Positions 1-8,973 are shown, counted from the stretch's first letter. The stretch is 64,000 nucleotides of DNA from Lysobacter sp. (GCA_013141175.1 JABFRN010000001.1:806001-870000), one strand, 5' to 3'. The notes: a model not told the origin generated them from the sequence alone. Numbers and translations are program-made.

Positions 1-2
1 TG

Positions 3-494
3 GTCAACTACATCATCGGCTGGGTCGGCGACCTGCATCTGAGCAGCTACCAGAGCCTCAACATGATGCTCAACGACGGTGTCGTCGATGCGGCGCAGCA
101 CAAGGTGCGGCTGAATCTCGGCCTGATCCTCGGCTACGTGCTGGCGCCGATCGCCTGGGTGATCGGCATCGAATGGAACGATGCGGTGATCGCCGGCGGC
201 CTGATCGGCCAGAAGGTGGTGCTGAACGAATTCATCGCCTATCTGCAGCTGTCGCAGACCCCGGTCGGCAACGGCCCGGGCGCGATCAGCGAGAACTCGC
301 GGCTGATCCTGACCTACGCGCTGTGCGGTTTCGCCAACTTCGCCTCGATCGCGATCCAGATCGGCGGCATCGGCAGCCTCGCGCCGGAACGCCGCAGCGA
401 TCTCGCCCGCTTCGGCATGCGCGCGGTGCTGGGCGGCTCGATCGCCACCCTGATGACCGCCACGATTGCCGGTGTGCTGATCCATTTGCGTTGA
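3..494 (+). CDS. nupC: NupC-family concentrative nucleoside transporter, C-terminal part
   Basis: The open frame runs in from the left edge, so only the last ~163 residues are seen. They carry the hallmark end of the concentrative nucleoside transporter family: a hydrophobic segment, the conserved stretch around GLIGQKVVLNEFIAY, a run with S-E-N-S-R and 'ALCGFANFASIAIQIGG', and a final membrane helix. The family imports nucleosides by cation symport across the inner membrane. A strong rho-independent terminator follows 82 bases after the stop, so the transcript ends here. The ribokinase-like gene downstream could use ribose released from imported nucleosides, but it lies beyond the terminator and needs its own promoter. 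Family call is firm; substrate range is not readable. Confidence 0.9.
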   Translation, partial: VNYIIGWVGDLHLSSYQSLNMMLNDGVVDAAQHKVRLNLGLILGYVLAPIAWVIGIEWNDAVIAGGLIGQKVVLNEFIAYLQLSQTPVGNGPGAISENSRLILTYALCGFANFASIAIQIGGIGSLAPERRSDLARFGMRAVLGGSIATLMTATIAGVLIHLR

Positions 495-576
495 CAGATA
501 CGGACGCCGGCCCCCGTCGGCGCACGACAACCAGAAAGCCCTGTTCCGCCCAATGTGAACTTCCCTGTGTCACCCG

Positions 577-608
577 ACACCTCCGGAGCGATCCGGAGGT
601 GTCTTTTT
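577..608 (+). terminator. Rho-independent terminator of the nucleoside transporter gene
   Basis: A perfect 10-bp stem (577-586 with 593-602), a 6-nt loop and then CTTTTT. It ends 15 bases before the ATG at 624, which also argues that the next gene does not start at the upstream in-frame ATG at 555, since that would put the hairpin inside the coding region. Confidence 0.85.
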
Positions 609-623
609 CAGAGCGCCCGCAAC

Positions 624-1616
624 ATGTCGAACACATCCCCCAATCCCATCGCGACGCAGGTCGTCGTGGTCGGTTCGTTCAACGTCGATCACGTCTGGCG
701 CTGCGACGCGCTGCCCCAGCCCGGCGCCACGCTCAGCGGCGACTACGCCAGCGGCCCCGGCGGCAAGGGCTTCAATCAGGCCACCGCAGCGGCGCGCAGC
801 GGCGCCCGCACCGCATTCGTCTGCGCGCTGGGCAACGACCTCGGCGGGCACCACGCCCGCGCGCTGGCGACCGCCGACAGCATCGACCTGCGCGACCAGA
901 CCGCCGATGTTCCCACCGGCAGCGCCGGCATCTTCGTCGATACCCAGGGCCGCAACAGCATCGTCGTCGGACCCGGCGCCAACGCCGTGCTTTCGGCCGA
1001 CTTCATCGAAGCGCATGGCGCCGCCATCGCCGAGGCCGCAGTGACGCTTGCACAGTTGGAATCGCCGCTGGAGGCGGTCGCGGCGGCCTTGCGCCTGGCC
1101 CGCGAATCGGGTCGGATCGCGATACTCAACCCGGCCCCGGCGAACGTGGCGCTGCCGCGCGAGTTGCTGGCGCAGGCCGACATCCTCACCCCGAACGAAA
1201 CCGAATGCGCCGGGCTGTTCGCCCGCCATCTGGGCGAGCGCATCGACGGCGAAGCCATCGCCAGCCTCGATTCGCCGCGACTGCATGCGCTGTGCCGCGA
1301 CCTGCTGCCCGGCGGCACCGTGGTGGTGACGCTGGGCGCCGCCGGCTGCTTCGTTTCGCATCCCGACAACGCCACCCGCGGCGACGACAGCGCGTGGTAC
1401 CGGCTGGCGGCGGAACCGGCCACGCCGGTCGACACCACCGGCGCTGGCGATGCCTTCAACGGCGCGCTGGCGGCGGCGCTGGCGCAGCGCCCGGGCGCTG
1501 CGTTCGCGGTCCATCTGCGCGCGGCCAACCGATACGCAGCACTGTCCACCGAACGCCCGGGCGCCGCGCTGTCGATGCCCACCCGCGCGGACCTGGACGA
1601 ACGATTCCCGGAATGA
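624..1616 (+). CDS. rbsK: Ribokinase-like PfkB-family sugar kinase
   Basis: Predicted 330-residue cytosolic kinase that would phosphorylate ribose (or another sugar/nucleoside) at the 5-position with ATP. Both PfkB signatures are visible: the N-terminal sugar-binding GGKG motif (residues 46-49, followed by F-N-Q-A) and the C-terminal DTTGAGDAF at about 270-278, in which D276 would be the catalytic base and the GAGD turn the anion hole. Length is close to the ~310 residues usual for ribokinases. The ATG at 624 is chosen because the in-frame ATG at 555 would include the transporter's terminator. Fructokinase, adenosine kinase or another PfkB member remains possible; ribokinase is favoured by the GGKG-x-N-Q motif and the transporter neighbour. 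Confidence 0.82.
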   Translation: MSNTSPNPIATQVVVVGSFNVDHVWRCDALPQPGATLSGDYASGPGGKGFNQATAAARSGARTAFVCALGNDLGGHHARALATADSIDLRDQTADVPTGSAGIFVDTQGRNSIVVGPGANAVLSADFIEAHGAAIAEAAVTLAQLESPLEAVAAALRLARESGRIAILNPAPANVALPRELLAQADILTPNETECAGLFARHLGERIDGEAIASLDSPRLHALCRDLLPGGTVVVTLGAAGCFVSHPDNATRGDDSAWYRLAAEPATPVDTTGAGDAFNGALAAALAQRPGAAFAVHLRAANRYAALSTERPGAALSMPTRADLDERFPE

Positions 1617-1704
1617 CGGCTGTTTTCGTCGCCGGCCGCTGCTAATCTCGGCATACCGCTCAGCAATACCATCCCAGCACCACCACCACGCTAAGGAGGT
1701 TCTT

Positions 1705-2043
1705 ATGGCCGGCAAGTTCGAGATCAGCAAGCGCAAGGACGGCGAGTTCCAGTTCAACCTGAAAGCCGCCAACGGCCAGGTGATCCTGACCAGCGAGGGT
1801 TACAGCACGTTGCAGGGCTGCGAGAACGGCATCGAATCGGTGCGCAAACACGCGCAGTCCGAGGCGAACTTCGACAAGAAGGTCGCCAAGGACGGCAGTC
1901 CGTACTTTTCGCTGATGGCCAGGAACGGCGAATCCATCGGCAGGAGCGAGATGTACAAGAGCGCGTCCTCGCGCGACAACGGCATCCGCTCGGTGATGAC
2001 CAACGCACCCGGCGTCAAAGTCCAGAATCTCGCGGCCAAATAA
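1705..2043 (+). CDS. YegP-like DUF1508 family protein
   Basis: 112 residues made of two tandem DUF1508 (YegP) units, roughly residues 4-50 and 54-103, each with the pattern F-x-[IK]-x-K-x-x-[DG]-G-x-x-x-F-x-[LF]-x-A-x-N-G. The family forms a small beta-rich fold and has no agreed biochemical role. An excellent Shine-Dalgarno (TAAGGAGGT, 1692-1700) stands four bases before the ATG, suggesting high expression. A GC-rich hairpin (2064-2081) without T-tract follows the stop. No signal peptide. Confidence 0.85.
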   Translation: MAGKFEISKRKDGEFQFNLKAANGQVILTSEGYSTLQGCENGIESVRKHAQSEANFDKKVAKDGSPYFSLMARNGESIGRSEMYKSASSRDNGIRSVMTNAPGVKVQNLAAK

Positions 2044-2106
2044 ACGCCGCAGCAGGCCCTGAAGCCCGGCTCCGGCCGGGCCCGATGGGCGGCTTACAAT
2101 GCGCCG

Positions 2107-3120
2107 ATGCAGATCGGCCCGTACACCATCGCTCCCCGCGTGATCCTGGCCCCGATGGCCGGGGTCACCGACAAACCGTTCCGGCAGCTGTGCAAAGGGC
2201 TGGGCGCAGGGATGGCGGTGTCGGAAATGACCATCTCCGATCCGCGTTTCCGGCACACCCGCAAATCCCTGCACCGGATGGACCACGACGGCGAGCCCGC
2301 CCCGGTCAGCGTGCAGCTCGCCGGCACCGAGCCGCAGCACCTCGCCGACGCCGCGCGCTACAACGTCGATCACGGCGCGCAGATCATCGACATCAACATG
2401 GGCTGTCCTGCCAAGAAAGTCTGCAACGCCTGGGCGGGCTCGGCGCTGATGCGCGACGAGGCGCTGGTCGCGCGCATTCTCGAAGCCGTGGTCGCCGCCG
2501 TCGACGTGCCGGTGACCCTGAAAATCCGCACCGGCTGGGCCGCTGGCCAGCGCAACGCACCGGTCATCGCGCGCATCGCCGAAGCCAGCGGCATCGCCGC
2601 GCTCACGGTGCATGGCCGCACCCGCGACCAGCAGTACACCGGCATCGCCGAGTACGACACCGTCGCCGAAATCAAATCCTTGCTGGCGATTCCGGTGATC
2701 GCCAACGGCGATATCGATTCGCCGGAAAAAGCGCGGGCGGTGCTCGATGCCACCGGCTGCGACGCGGTGATGATCGGCCGCGCCGCGCAGGGCCGACCGT
2801 GGATCTTCCGCGAAGTCGCGCATTACCTCGCCACCGGCGAGCACCTGCGCGCACCATCGCTCGCCGACATCCGCGACACGCTGCTGGGCCATCTCGATCA
2901 TCTGCATGCGTTCTACGGCGAACAGCAGGGCGTTCGGATCGCGCGCAAGCACCTGGGCTGGTATGCGAAGGATCGCCCGGAACATTCCGATGCGCAGCGC
3001 GCCGCGTTCCGTGCCGTCGTCAATCGCGCCGAAACCGCCGAGGCGCAGTCGCGGCTGACGCGCGATTATTTCGATGCGTTGATCGCAGGCGTATCGCCGG
3101 AATGGCCTGCGGCGGCATGA
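2107..3120 (+). CDS. dusB: tRNA-dihydrouridine synthase DusB
   Basis: 337 residues, the normal length of DusB, an FMN- and NADPH-dependent enzyme reducing uridines in the D-loop of tRNA. The N-terminus reads P-x-x-L-A-P-M-A-G-V-T-D, the Dus TIM-barrel start. The catalytic cysteine is C100 within I-N-M-G-C-P-A-K-K, and the tRNA/FMN-contacting H-G-R-T-R motif and the phosphate-binding IANGDI and GRAAQGRPW segments are all present. In many proteobacteria dusB is followed by fis; here it is followed, with ATGA overlap or near-overlap, by a methyltransferase gene instead. Confidence 0.93.
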   Translation: MQIGPYTIAPRVILAPMAGVTDKPFRQLCKGLGAGMAVSEMTISDPRFRHTRKSLHRMDHDGEPAPVSVQLAGTEPQHLADAARYNVDHGAQIIDINMGCPAKKVCNAWAGSALMRDEALVARILEAVVAAVDVPVTLKIRTGWAAGQRNAPVIARIAEASGIAALTVHGRTRDQQYTGIAEYDTVAEIKSLLAIPVIANGDIDSPEKARAVLDATGCDAVMIGRAAQGRPWIFREVAHYLATGEHLRAPSLADIRDTLLGHLDHLHAFYGEQQGVRIARKHLGWYAKDRPEHSDAQRAAFRAVVNRAETAEAQSRLTRDYFDALIAGVSPEWPAAA

Positions 3121-3149
3121 CGGCACCGCGTTATCGGAGCGATATCGAC

Positions 3150-3974
3150 ATGCATCACGACGACCAGAAGACCTATCTCCACGGCTTCTCCAGCACCGAA
3201 CAGGCGCGACTGGTGAAACAGGCCCGGATCGCGGAAAGCACGATCTTCCGCAACATCGATTACACCGGCGCGCAGCGGTTGCTGGAAGTCGGCAGCGGCG
3301 TCGGCGCGCAGACCGAAATCCTGCTGCGGCGGTTTCCGGATCTGCATGCGACCTGCGTCGATCTCAACGACGCGCAGCTGACCGCCGCCCGGGACAACCT
3401 CGGCCGCATGCCGTGGCTCGAAGGCCGCTACACGCTGCAGCAGGCGGATGCCACCGACCTGCCGTTCGAGGCGCGCAGCTTCGACGCCGCGTTCCTGTGC
3501 TGGGTGCTGGAGCATGTGCCCTCGCCCGCGCGCGTGCTGGCCGAAGTGCGCCGCGTGCTGTCGCCGGGTGCGCCGGTGTACATCACCGAGGTGATGAACG
3601 CCTCGTTCCTGCTCGACCCGTATTCCCCGAACGTGTGGAAATACTGGATGGCGTTCAACGACTTCCAGCACGAAAGCGGCGGCGATCCGTTCGTCGGCGC
3701 CAAGCTCGGCAACCTGCTGCTGGCCGGCGGTTATCGCGACGTGACCACCGAGATCAAGACCTTCCACCTCGACAATCGCGAACCGGCGCGGCGCAAGACC
3801 ATGATCGCGTTCTGGGAAGAGCTGCTGCTGTCCGCCGCCGATCAGCTGATCGCCGCCGGCTGCGTGACCCGCGAAGTCGTCGACAACATGCGTCGCGAAA
3901 TGCACCAGGTGCAGAGCGACCCCGACGCGGTGTTCTTCTACTCGTTCGTACAGGCGCGGGCGGTGGTGTACTGA
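3150..3974 (+). CDS. Class I SAM-dependent methyltransferase
   Basis: 274 residues with a Rossmann-like methyltransferase fold: motif I LLEVGSGVGAQT, an acidic motif-II loop (T-C-V-D-L-N) binding the ribose of S-adenosylmethionine, a motif around D-A-T-D-L-P-F and motif IV-like A-F-L-C-W-V-L-E-H-V. Substrate is unknown; this architecture resembles small-molecule or quinone methyltransferases. Start chosen at 3150 because GGAG lies 10 bases before it and the conserved fold begins just after; an in-frame ATG at 3117 overlaps the dusB stop (ATGA) and would add 11 residues, which would imply translational coupling. Probably cotranscribed with dusB. Confidence 0.8.
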   Translation: MHHDDQKTYLHGFSSTEQARLVKQARIAESTIFRNIDYTGAQRLLEVGSGVGAQTEILLRRFPDLHATCVDLNDAQLTAARDNLGRMPWLEGRYTLQQADATDLPFEARSFDAAFLCWVLEHVPSPARVLAEVRRVLSPGAPVYITEVMNASFLLDPYSPNVWKYWMAFNDFQHESGGDPFVGAKLGNLLLAGGYRDVTTEIKTFHLDNREPARRKTMIAFWEELLLSAADQLIAAGCVTREVVDNMRREMHQVQSDPDAVFFYSFVQARAVVY

Positions 3975-4021
3975 ATGGCGACGTGGCGTCTGCGCTGCGA
4001 TCGTTGTCGCTCACCGATACA

Positions 4022-5086
4022 TCAACCGCCGCTTTCTCCGGCAAGCGTGGTCGGCCCGTTCCAGATCCGCGACCACAACGCGGGCAGGCGACCGACGGCA
4101 TCCCACGGCCACTTCAATTGTTCCGGGCGGATCGCACGCCAATGGCTCGCAGGCTTCGGTCCCTGCGCCGTGTTCACGGACGCGTCGACACGCTCGGCAA
4201 CCACGAACCGGAACGTGTAGTCCGGATCCGCACCCATGCGCAGATCGGTGAGCACCAGGCGTCCGTCGTGTACTTCGGCCTTGGCGAAATGATGGTTGAA
4301 CCACAGCAACCGCGCGGCGGCGGGAATATCGGCCATCGCTGCGCGTGCGGCGCGGTCGTCGGCATGGGCGCGAAAACGCATCGGGCCGCGATCGGCGACG
4401 AGCGAGCGCTCGCCTTCGAGATAGCCGTCCGGCGTCATCGCCACCACGCGCCACAGCAGCGTGTTGAACGGCATCGGCACGCTGAAGCGCGGCGCGTCCT
4501 GCAAGCCCATCGCGGTCAGCGCGCGCGTCGCTTCGCGTTCGACCATCGCTTTCGCGATCAGCGACCAGCCGAGGTAACCGAAGCCCAGCACCAGCCCCGC
4601 GAGCAGCGCGCGATCGGCGGCGCGACGCATGGGCACCCACACCGCCACCGCGAATGCGGACACCCACACCAGCAGGAACAACGGGTCGATGATGAACAGG
4701 CTCGACCACATCGTCGGCGCCAGCGGCAACGGCCACAGCAACTGCGTGCCGTACACGGTGAAGGCGTCGATCAGCGGGTGCGCCAACAGCGTCAGCATGA
4801 ACACCCAGAACCAGCGTCGCGGCGCCTGCGCCACGCGTCCGCCGCGTCGACGGAACCACGCCCACAGCGCCCAGGCCACGAACGGCAACAGCAGCAGCGA
4901 GTGCGTCGCGCCGCGATGGCAGGTCATCTGCGCGACCGGATCGCCGAACAGCGCCAGCGGGATGACGTCGAGATCCGGCAGCGTGTTGATCGCCATGCCG
5001 GCCAGCAGCGCCGCGCGCCGGTGTTCGCGGGGCGCGATCGCGGCGGCGATGACGCCGCCGTAGAACAGGTGGGTGATGGAATCCAT
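4022..5086 (-). CDS. YdjM/DUF457-type membrane-bound metal-dependent hydrolase
   Basis: 354 residues beginning M-D-S-I-T-H-L, the typical start of the membrane-bound 'metal-dependent hydrolase' family (PF04307). Conserved His/Asp residues are visible: H6, the D-L-D-V-I-P segment around residue 38, and H-R-G-A-T-H-S at about 57-63, followed by hydrophobic helices to about residue 175. The C-terminal half is a soluble alpha/beta region. Family members sit in the inner membrane; E. coli YdjM is LexA-controlled, but substrates are unknown. It converges with the methyltransferase gene and lies 37 bases downstream of the small gene at 5124-5369, so the two may be one operon. Confidence 0.8.
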   Translation of the reverse strand: MDSITHLFYGGVIAAAIAPREHRRAALLAGMAINTLPDLDVIPLALFGDPVAQMTCHRGATHSLLLLPFVAWALWAWFRRRGGRVAQAPRRWFWVFMLTLLAHPLIDAFTVYGTQLLWPLPLAPTMWSSLFIIDPLFLLVWVSAFAVAVWVPMRRAADRALLAGLVLGFGYLGWSLIAKAMVEREATRALTAMGLQDAPRFSVPMPFNTLLWRVVAMTPDGYLEGERSLVADRGPMRFRAHADDRAARAAMADIPAAARLLWFNHHFAKAEVHDGRLVLTDLRMGADPDYTFRFVVAERVDASVNTAQGPKPASHWRAIRPEQLKWPWDAVGRLPALWSRIWNGPTTLAGESGG

Positions 5087-5123
5087 CTGCGGATTCTAGT
5101 GCGCCGTGCGGGGCCGGCGCGCG

Positions 5124-5369
5124 TTACGGCGGAAAGCCCTGCTGGATCCACCCGGTGAACCGCGCGACCTCCTCTTCGGTCAGCGACGGATACGGCGGCG
5201 GCGGCATGTTGCCGTTGCGGATCCGCGCCAGGATCGGCCGCGCATGTTCCTTCACATCCTCGTACTTGGTCATGTCGAACCGCCAGAGCATCCCGGCGCG
5301 GTACAGCTTGAACAAAGGGGCGATATCGCGCTCGAACGAAATCTCTTCGGTCATCTCGTATTGATCCAT
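5124..5369 (-). CDS. Small cytochrome-c-like protein without haem motif
   Basis: 81 residues. The pattern F-E-R-D-I-x-P-L-F near residue 12, a central D-[YM]-x-x-Y-x-D-V-K-E-H-A, then I-R-N-G-N-M-P-P-P-P-Y-P and a C-terminal F-x-x-W-I-x-x-G resembles cytochrome-c-like modules appended to oxidases. No CXXCH is present and there is no cysteine at all, so it cannot bind haem c covalently. It has no signal peptide. Function unknown. Start at 5369 has little ribosome-binding context; an internal ATG at 5354 is an alternative. Reality as a gene is supported by coding-like composition and the recognisable domain pattern. Confidence 0.65.
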   Translation of the reverse strand: MDQYEMTEEISFERDIAPLFKLYRAGMLWRFDMTKYEDVKEHARPILARIRNGNMPPPPYPSLTEEEVARFTGWIQQGFPP

Positions 5370-5463
5370 GATGGGAGCATGCCTTGCCCCCGCAGCCCCG
5401 GATCATTGGGCGCTGCCGCGCTGTGGTCAAGGAGGAAACGCGTCGAGGCGGACCGGCAGGCCA

Positions 5464-6183
5464 TCAGGCCGCACTTCCCTCGCATGCCAGCACCTGTCTG
5501 GTCGCTGCGATCAACCCTGCCGTGAACGACGCCTGCGATTGGGTCACGCTGATCACCAATTCCGGCGAGGCTTCGGTCGGGTCGCCCGCATGCACCGGCG
5601 GCGACGGCGCGTACTGCACGAACAGTTGACTCGTCTGCGCCGCATCGCGGCCGGCGATGGTCTCCACCAACTTCAGCGCCAGATCGATCGACGAGGAAAT
5701 GCCGCCGCCGCTGAAACGTTTCCTCTCTTCGTCCAGATGCCAGCGCGGGTAGCCGGGCACCAGCTCGACCTTCGGAAACAGTTCCAGCACCGACCGCGCG
5801 CTCCAGTAGGTGGTCGCCTGGCAACCGTCGAACAGACCGGCCGCCGCCAGGATGAATGCGCCGGTGCAGACCGAGCCGACCCATTCGGCCTGCGCTGCGG
5901 TCTGTTTCAGCCAGCCCTGGAAAGCCGGGTCCAGCATCGCGGCGCCGACGCCATCGCTGCCGCCGCCGGGCATGAACAGGATCGACAGCGGCGGATGGTC
6001 GTCGAAGGTCGCGCCGGGCATGACCGAAACGCTTTCGGTGGTCGGGACCGGGTCGCGGGTCGCGGCGATCCAGACCACCTCGAATCCCGGGGTGTAGGCG
6101 AAGACCTGGGTCGCGCCCGCGAAATCCAGCAGCGTGCAGCCGGGATACAGCGGAAAACCGACGGTGATGGTGGAAGACGACAT
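5464..6183 (-). CDS. DJ-1/PfpI family protein (GATase1-like)
   Basis: 239 residues with the DJ-1/PfpI fold: an N-terminal strand followed by L-Y-P-G-C-T-L-L-D-F-A-G, the F-M-P-G-G-G loop at about 70-75, and the nucleophile elbow V-G-S-V-C-T-G-A-F with C106 as the expected reactive cysteine. This pattern is that of the isonitrile-hydratase/GlxA N-terminal domain group; no AraC-type helix-turn-helix follows, so it is a stand-alone enzyme or chaperone, not a regulator. The ATG at 6183 has AGGAG nine bases upstream. An extended open frame further upstream is not needed. Real substrate unknown. Confidence 0.82.
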   Translation of the reverse strand: MSSSTITVGFPLYPGCTLLDFAGATQVFAYTPGFEVVWIAATRDPVPTTESVSVMPGATFDDHPPLSILFMPGGGSDGVGAAMLDPAFQGWLKQTAAQAEWVGSVCTGAFILAAAGLFDGCQATTYWSARSVLELFPKVELVPGYPRWHLDEERKRFSGGGISSSIDLALKLVETIAGRDAAQTSQLFVQYAPSPPVHAGDPTEASPELVISVTQSQASFTAGLIAATRQVLACEGSAA

Positions 6184-6277
6184 CCTTGCGCTCCTGATCC
6201 ATGCGCGGCGAAACCGCGCTGGCCACCGTTTTAACACGCTTTCCGATATCGCCGACCGTGCAACTCCAGATCGCGTT

Positions 6278-7093
6278 TCAGGCGGCCTGCAAGGCGGGCG
6301 CTTCCGGCCGCGCGACTTCCCGCTGCGGCCGAATCTCGGCCAGCGTTTCGCCCCGATGCGAAAGCAGCCGCAGACGACCATCATGATCTTCGACGAACAC
6401 GGTGAGGCTTTCGACCCAGTCGCCGTCGTTGGCATAGATCATGCCATCGCGCTCGAACAGCGCCGCGCGGTGGATATGGCCGCAGACGATGCCATCCAGG
6501 CCACGACGACGCGCGTCGCGGAAACCGGCCTCGACGAAACGCGCGATGTAGCGCTCGGCCGCTCCGCTCTGGCGCTTGAGGAATTCCGACAGCGACCAGT
6601 AGCGCAGACCGACGCGACGGCGCAGCCAGTTGAACCACTGATTGCCGGTGAGGATGCGGTAATAGAGCCAGTCGCCGAATTTTTCCTGCAGATTGCCGAA
6701 ATGGGTGACCGCATCGTAGTCGTCGCCGTGCACCACCAGCAGGCGACGACCATCGGCAGTGACGTGGATCGCGCGACGCCGCACGCGCATGGCCGGCATC
6801 GACAGGCCGCACAGATGCCGCAACGGCCGGTCATGATTGCCCGGAATGTAGACGATCTCCGTGCCGGCGCGGCGCAGCGCATGCAGCCGCTCGATCACCC
6901 GGTTTTCGGCCGCACCCCAGCGCGCGCGGCGTGAGGTCATCCACCACAGATCGACGATATCGCCGACCAGATACAGCCGCTCGCACTCCAGCCCGGCGAG
7001 GAAGTCCGCCAGCTCGGCGGCGTGGCAGTGTTTGGTGCCCAGATGCAGATCGGACAGGAACACCGCGCGCCGTCGGCCGGCGGCGATGGTCAC
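6278..7093 (-). CDS. Calcineurin-like phosphoesterase, LpxH-like (UDP-2,3-diacylglucosamine diphosphatase candidate)
   Basis: 271 residues with the full two-metal phosphoesterase set: F-L-S-D-L-H-L-G near the N-terminus, L-V-G-D-I-V-D at about 40, I-P-G-N-H-D at about 75, V-V-H-G-D-D-Y-D near 120 and C-G-H-I-H near 205. This is the COG2908 pattern, which includes LpxH, the lipid A pathway enzyme hydrolysing UDP-2,3-diacylglucosamine to lipid X. GTG start at 7093 overlaps the stop of the acyltransferase gene upstream (GTGA), so the two are translationally coupled, a context that fits lipid metabolism. It could instead be the LpxH2-type paralogue of unknown role, because E. coli-like LpxH is shorter (~240 residues). 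Confidence 0.8.
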   Translation of the reverse strand: MTIAAGRRRAVFLSDLHLGTKHCHAAELADFLAGLECERLYLVGDIVDLWWMTSRRARWGAAENRVIERLHALRRAGTEIVYIPGNHDRPLRHLCGLSMPAMRVRRRAIHVTADGRRLLVVHGDDYDAVTHFGNLQEKFGDWLYYRILTGNQWFNWLRRRVGLRYWSLSEFLKRQSGAAERYIARFVEAGFRDARRRGLDGIVCGHIHRAALFERDGMIYANDGDWVESLTVFVEDHDGRLRLLSHRGETLAEIRPQREVARPEAPALQAA

Positions 7094-8820
7094 GCAACGG
7101 CCTCGCGCGATTGCAGATAGCGTTGACGCTTCTTCGGCAGCACCGTCTGCAGATCGACCTCGATCAAACCATCGATGCTGTCGCTGAACGCGGGGTCCAC
7201 GCCGAAAGCGAGGAAGCGCGCACCGCCGGGCTCGCACAGTTCGGTGTACTGCTTGTACAGCACCGGCACCGATGCGCCGTGCGCGGAAAGGTTGCCCTTG
7301 AGCACGCCGTACGCGGTGTCCGCATCCATATCGCCGAAGCTCGGTGGCGCCGCGAAATAGCGGAACGGTCGCAGCGAGGCCGCAAGCGCGTTGTCGCCGG
7401 CGGTCGCGCCAGTGCCGTAGAAATGCGAGTAGTAAGCCACCAACTGCTCGCGCGCAGGCAGCGGCAGCGCCGCGCTGATCGACACCGCGCCGAACAGATA
7501 GCGCACCTGCGGATAGCGGCGCAGATACGCGCCGATGCCCTGCCACAGATAATCCAGGCTGCGGCTGCCCCAGTACTCGGGCACCACGAAGCTGCGGCCC
7601 AGTTCCATGCCCTGCGCGATGCGCGGCAGCGCTTCGTCGGCGTAGCGGAACAGCGAAGCGGTATAGAGCCCGGACAAGCCCTGGCGCGCGAGCACCCGCG
7701 CACCGCGGGCGACGCGATAGGCGCCGGCGATCTTCGCTGCCTGCGCATCCCACACCAGGATATGGTCGTAGTGTGCGTCCCACGCATCGAGATCGCGGGC
7801 ACGGCCGGTGCCCTCGCCCACTTGGCGGAAGGTCAACTCGCGCAGCCGGCCGAGTTCGCGCATCAACGGGTCGCGTGCGAGTTCCACACCGTGCGCCGGT
7901 CTGGCCAGCCGGATTTCCTTGCCATCGCCGGTGCGACCGAGCAGTTCGGTCGCCGCGACCGCCTCCGCCAGCACGGCGGGCGCGATCGGCGCCGGCAGCG
8001 GCTCCGGGACGGCCGGCATCTCGCGGCGGCGGCCCAGCGCGTACAGCGCGCGTCGGACTTCCTGCAGCAATTGCGCGTTCTCGCGCTCCGGATCGAGCTG
8101 CAGCAGCGGGCCGATATGCAGCTCGACGCGGCGCTGCTGGCGCGCGAACATTTCCCGCGCCAGCAGCGCGGTCGCCGCCGGCTTGTACAGCGCCGACGCA
8201 CCGTAGAACAACGCCGAGTTGCGGGCGACGATCCGCACCGGCTGCACCGGTGCGCCGGAATGGCGCGCGAAGCGCACGAAGCCCTGACGCCAGCGGCTGT
8301 CGCGCACGCCGCGCAGCCCCAACCGGGAGACTTCGCCCGCCGGAAACACGATCACGCATTGCTCGGCCGCCAAGGCCTGATCGATCGCGCGCAGGCTTTC
8401 GGCGCTGGCGCGGCCACCGAACACCCGCACCGGCAGCAGCAGGCCCGACAACGGTTCGAGCATCGACAGCACATCGTTGGCGACGATCCTCACGTCGCGC
8501 CGCACCCGGCCGACGGCATCCAGCAGGGCCAGCGCATCCAGCGCGCCCGAGGGGTGGTTGGCGACGATCAGCAGCCGCCCGGAGGCCGGGATCGAGGCCA
8601 GCGCCTGCGGATCGACCCGGTAGCCGGCCTGCAGGAAGCCCAGCGCGGCGGTGACGAACGCGAAGTCCCGAGTGCTGCCGTTGCGTTCCAGGAACTCGCC
8701 GATCTCGTCGAATCTCGACCAGCGGCCCAGGGTCCGCAGCAGCGGCCGGGTCAGGCCGGCACGACGGCCGGAGAACCATTGCGGGTAGCGTCGTTCAAGC
8801 TGTTGTTCTAGCGGGCGCAT
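7090..8820 (-). CDS. Two-domain acyltransferase: PlsC-like domain plus OlsB-like GNAT domain
   Basis: 576 residues. Residues ~70-270 form a lysophospholipid acyltransferase domain: N-H-P-S-G-A-L-D (the H-x4-D box, about residue 93) and F-P-A-G-E-V-S. From ~290 to the end the chain matches the OlsB/haemolysin-type N-acyltransferase family (GNAT-like), with R-x-L-T-F-R-Q-V-G-E-G, Y-D-H-I-L-V-W-D, I-A-G-A-Y-R-V and E-L-G-R-S-F-V. Joining both activities in one protein recalls OlsF, which makes ornithine lipids by itself; here that is an inference. It is coupled to the LpxH-like gene by a 4-base overlap. Start at the ATG 8820; the frame stays open upstream but becomes non-coding in character. Confidence 0.82.
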   Translation of the reverse strand: MRPLEQQLERRYPQWFSGRRAGLTRPLLRTLGRWSRFDEIGEFLERNGSTRDFAFVTAALGFLQAGYRVDPQALASIPASGRLLIVANHPSGALDALALLDAVGRVRRDVRIVANDVLSMLEPLSGLLLPVRVFGGRASAESLRAIDQALAAEQCVIVFPAGEVSRLGLRGVRDSRWRQGFVRFARHSGAPVQPVRIVARNSALFYGASALYKPAATALLAREMFARQQRRVELHIGPLLQLDPERENAQLLQEVRRALYALGRRREMPAVPEPLPAPIAPAVLAEAVAATELLGRTGDGKEIRLARPAHGVELARDPLMRELGRLRELTFRQVGEGTGRARDLDAWDAHYDHILVWDAQAAKIAGAYRVARGARVLARQGLSGLYTASLFRYADEALPRIAQGMELGRSFVVPEYWGSRSLDYLWQGIGAYLRRYPQVRYLFGAVSISAALPLPAREQLVAYYSHFYGTGATAGDNALAASLRPFRYFAAPPSFGDMDADTAYGVLKGNLSAHGASVPVLYKQYTELCEPGGARFLAFGVDPAFSDSIDGLIEVDLQTVLPKKRQRYLQSREAVA

Positions 8821-8973
8821 GGGCGAGGCATCGTGTCGGCCGGAATTGGCCGCCAGCCTGCCCACGATCCGCGACACTGCGATGGCGCCGTTGCGGCGAT
8901 TGCGTGACACTTCCCGCCCCGGCCGACGCGCATGCAACGGCCCGCCACCGGGTGTATCATGCGCACCCATCTT

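Noticed and set aside
2095..2100. TACAAT as a -10 box for dusB
   Set aside because: It lies only a few bases before the start and has no acceptable -35 box at the right distance.
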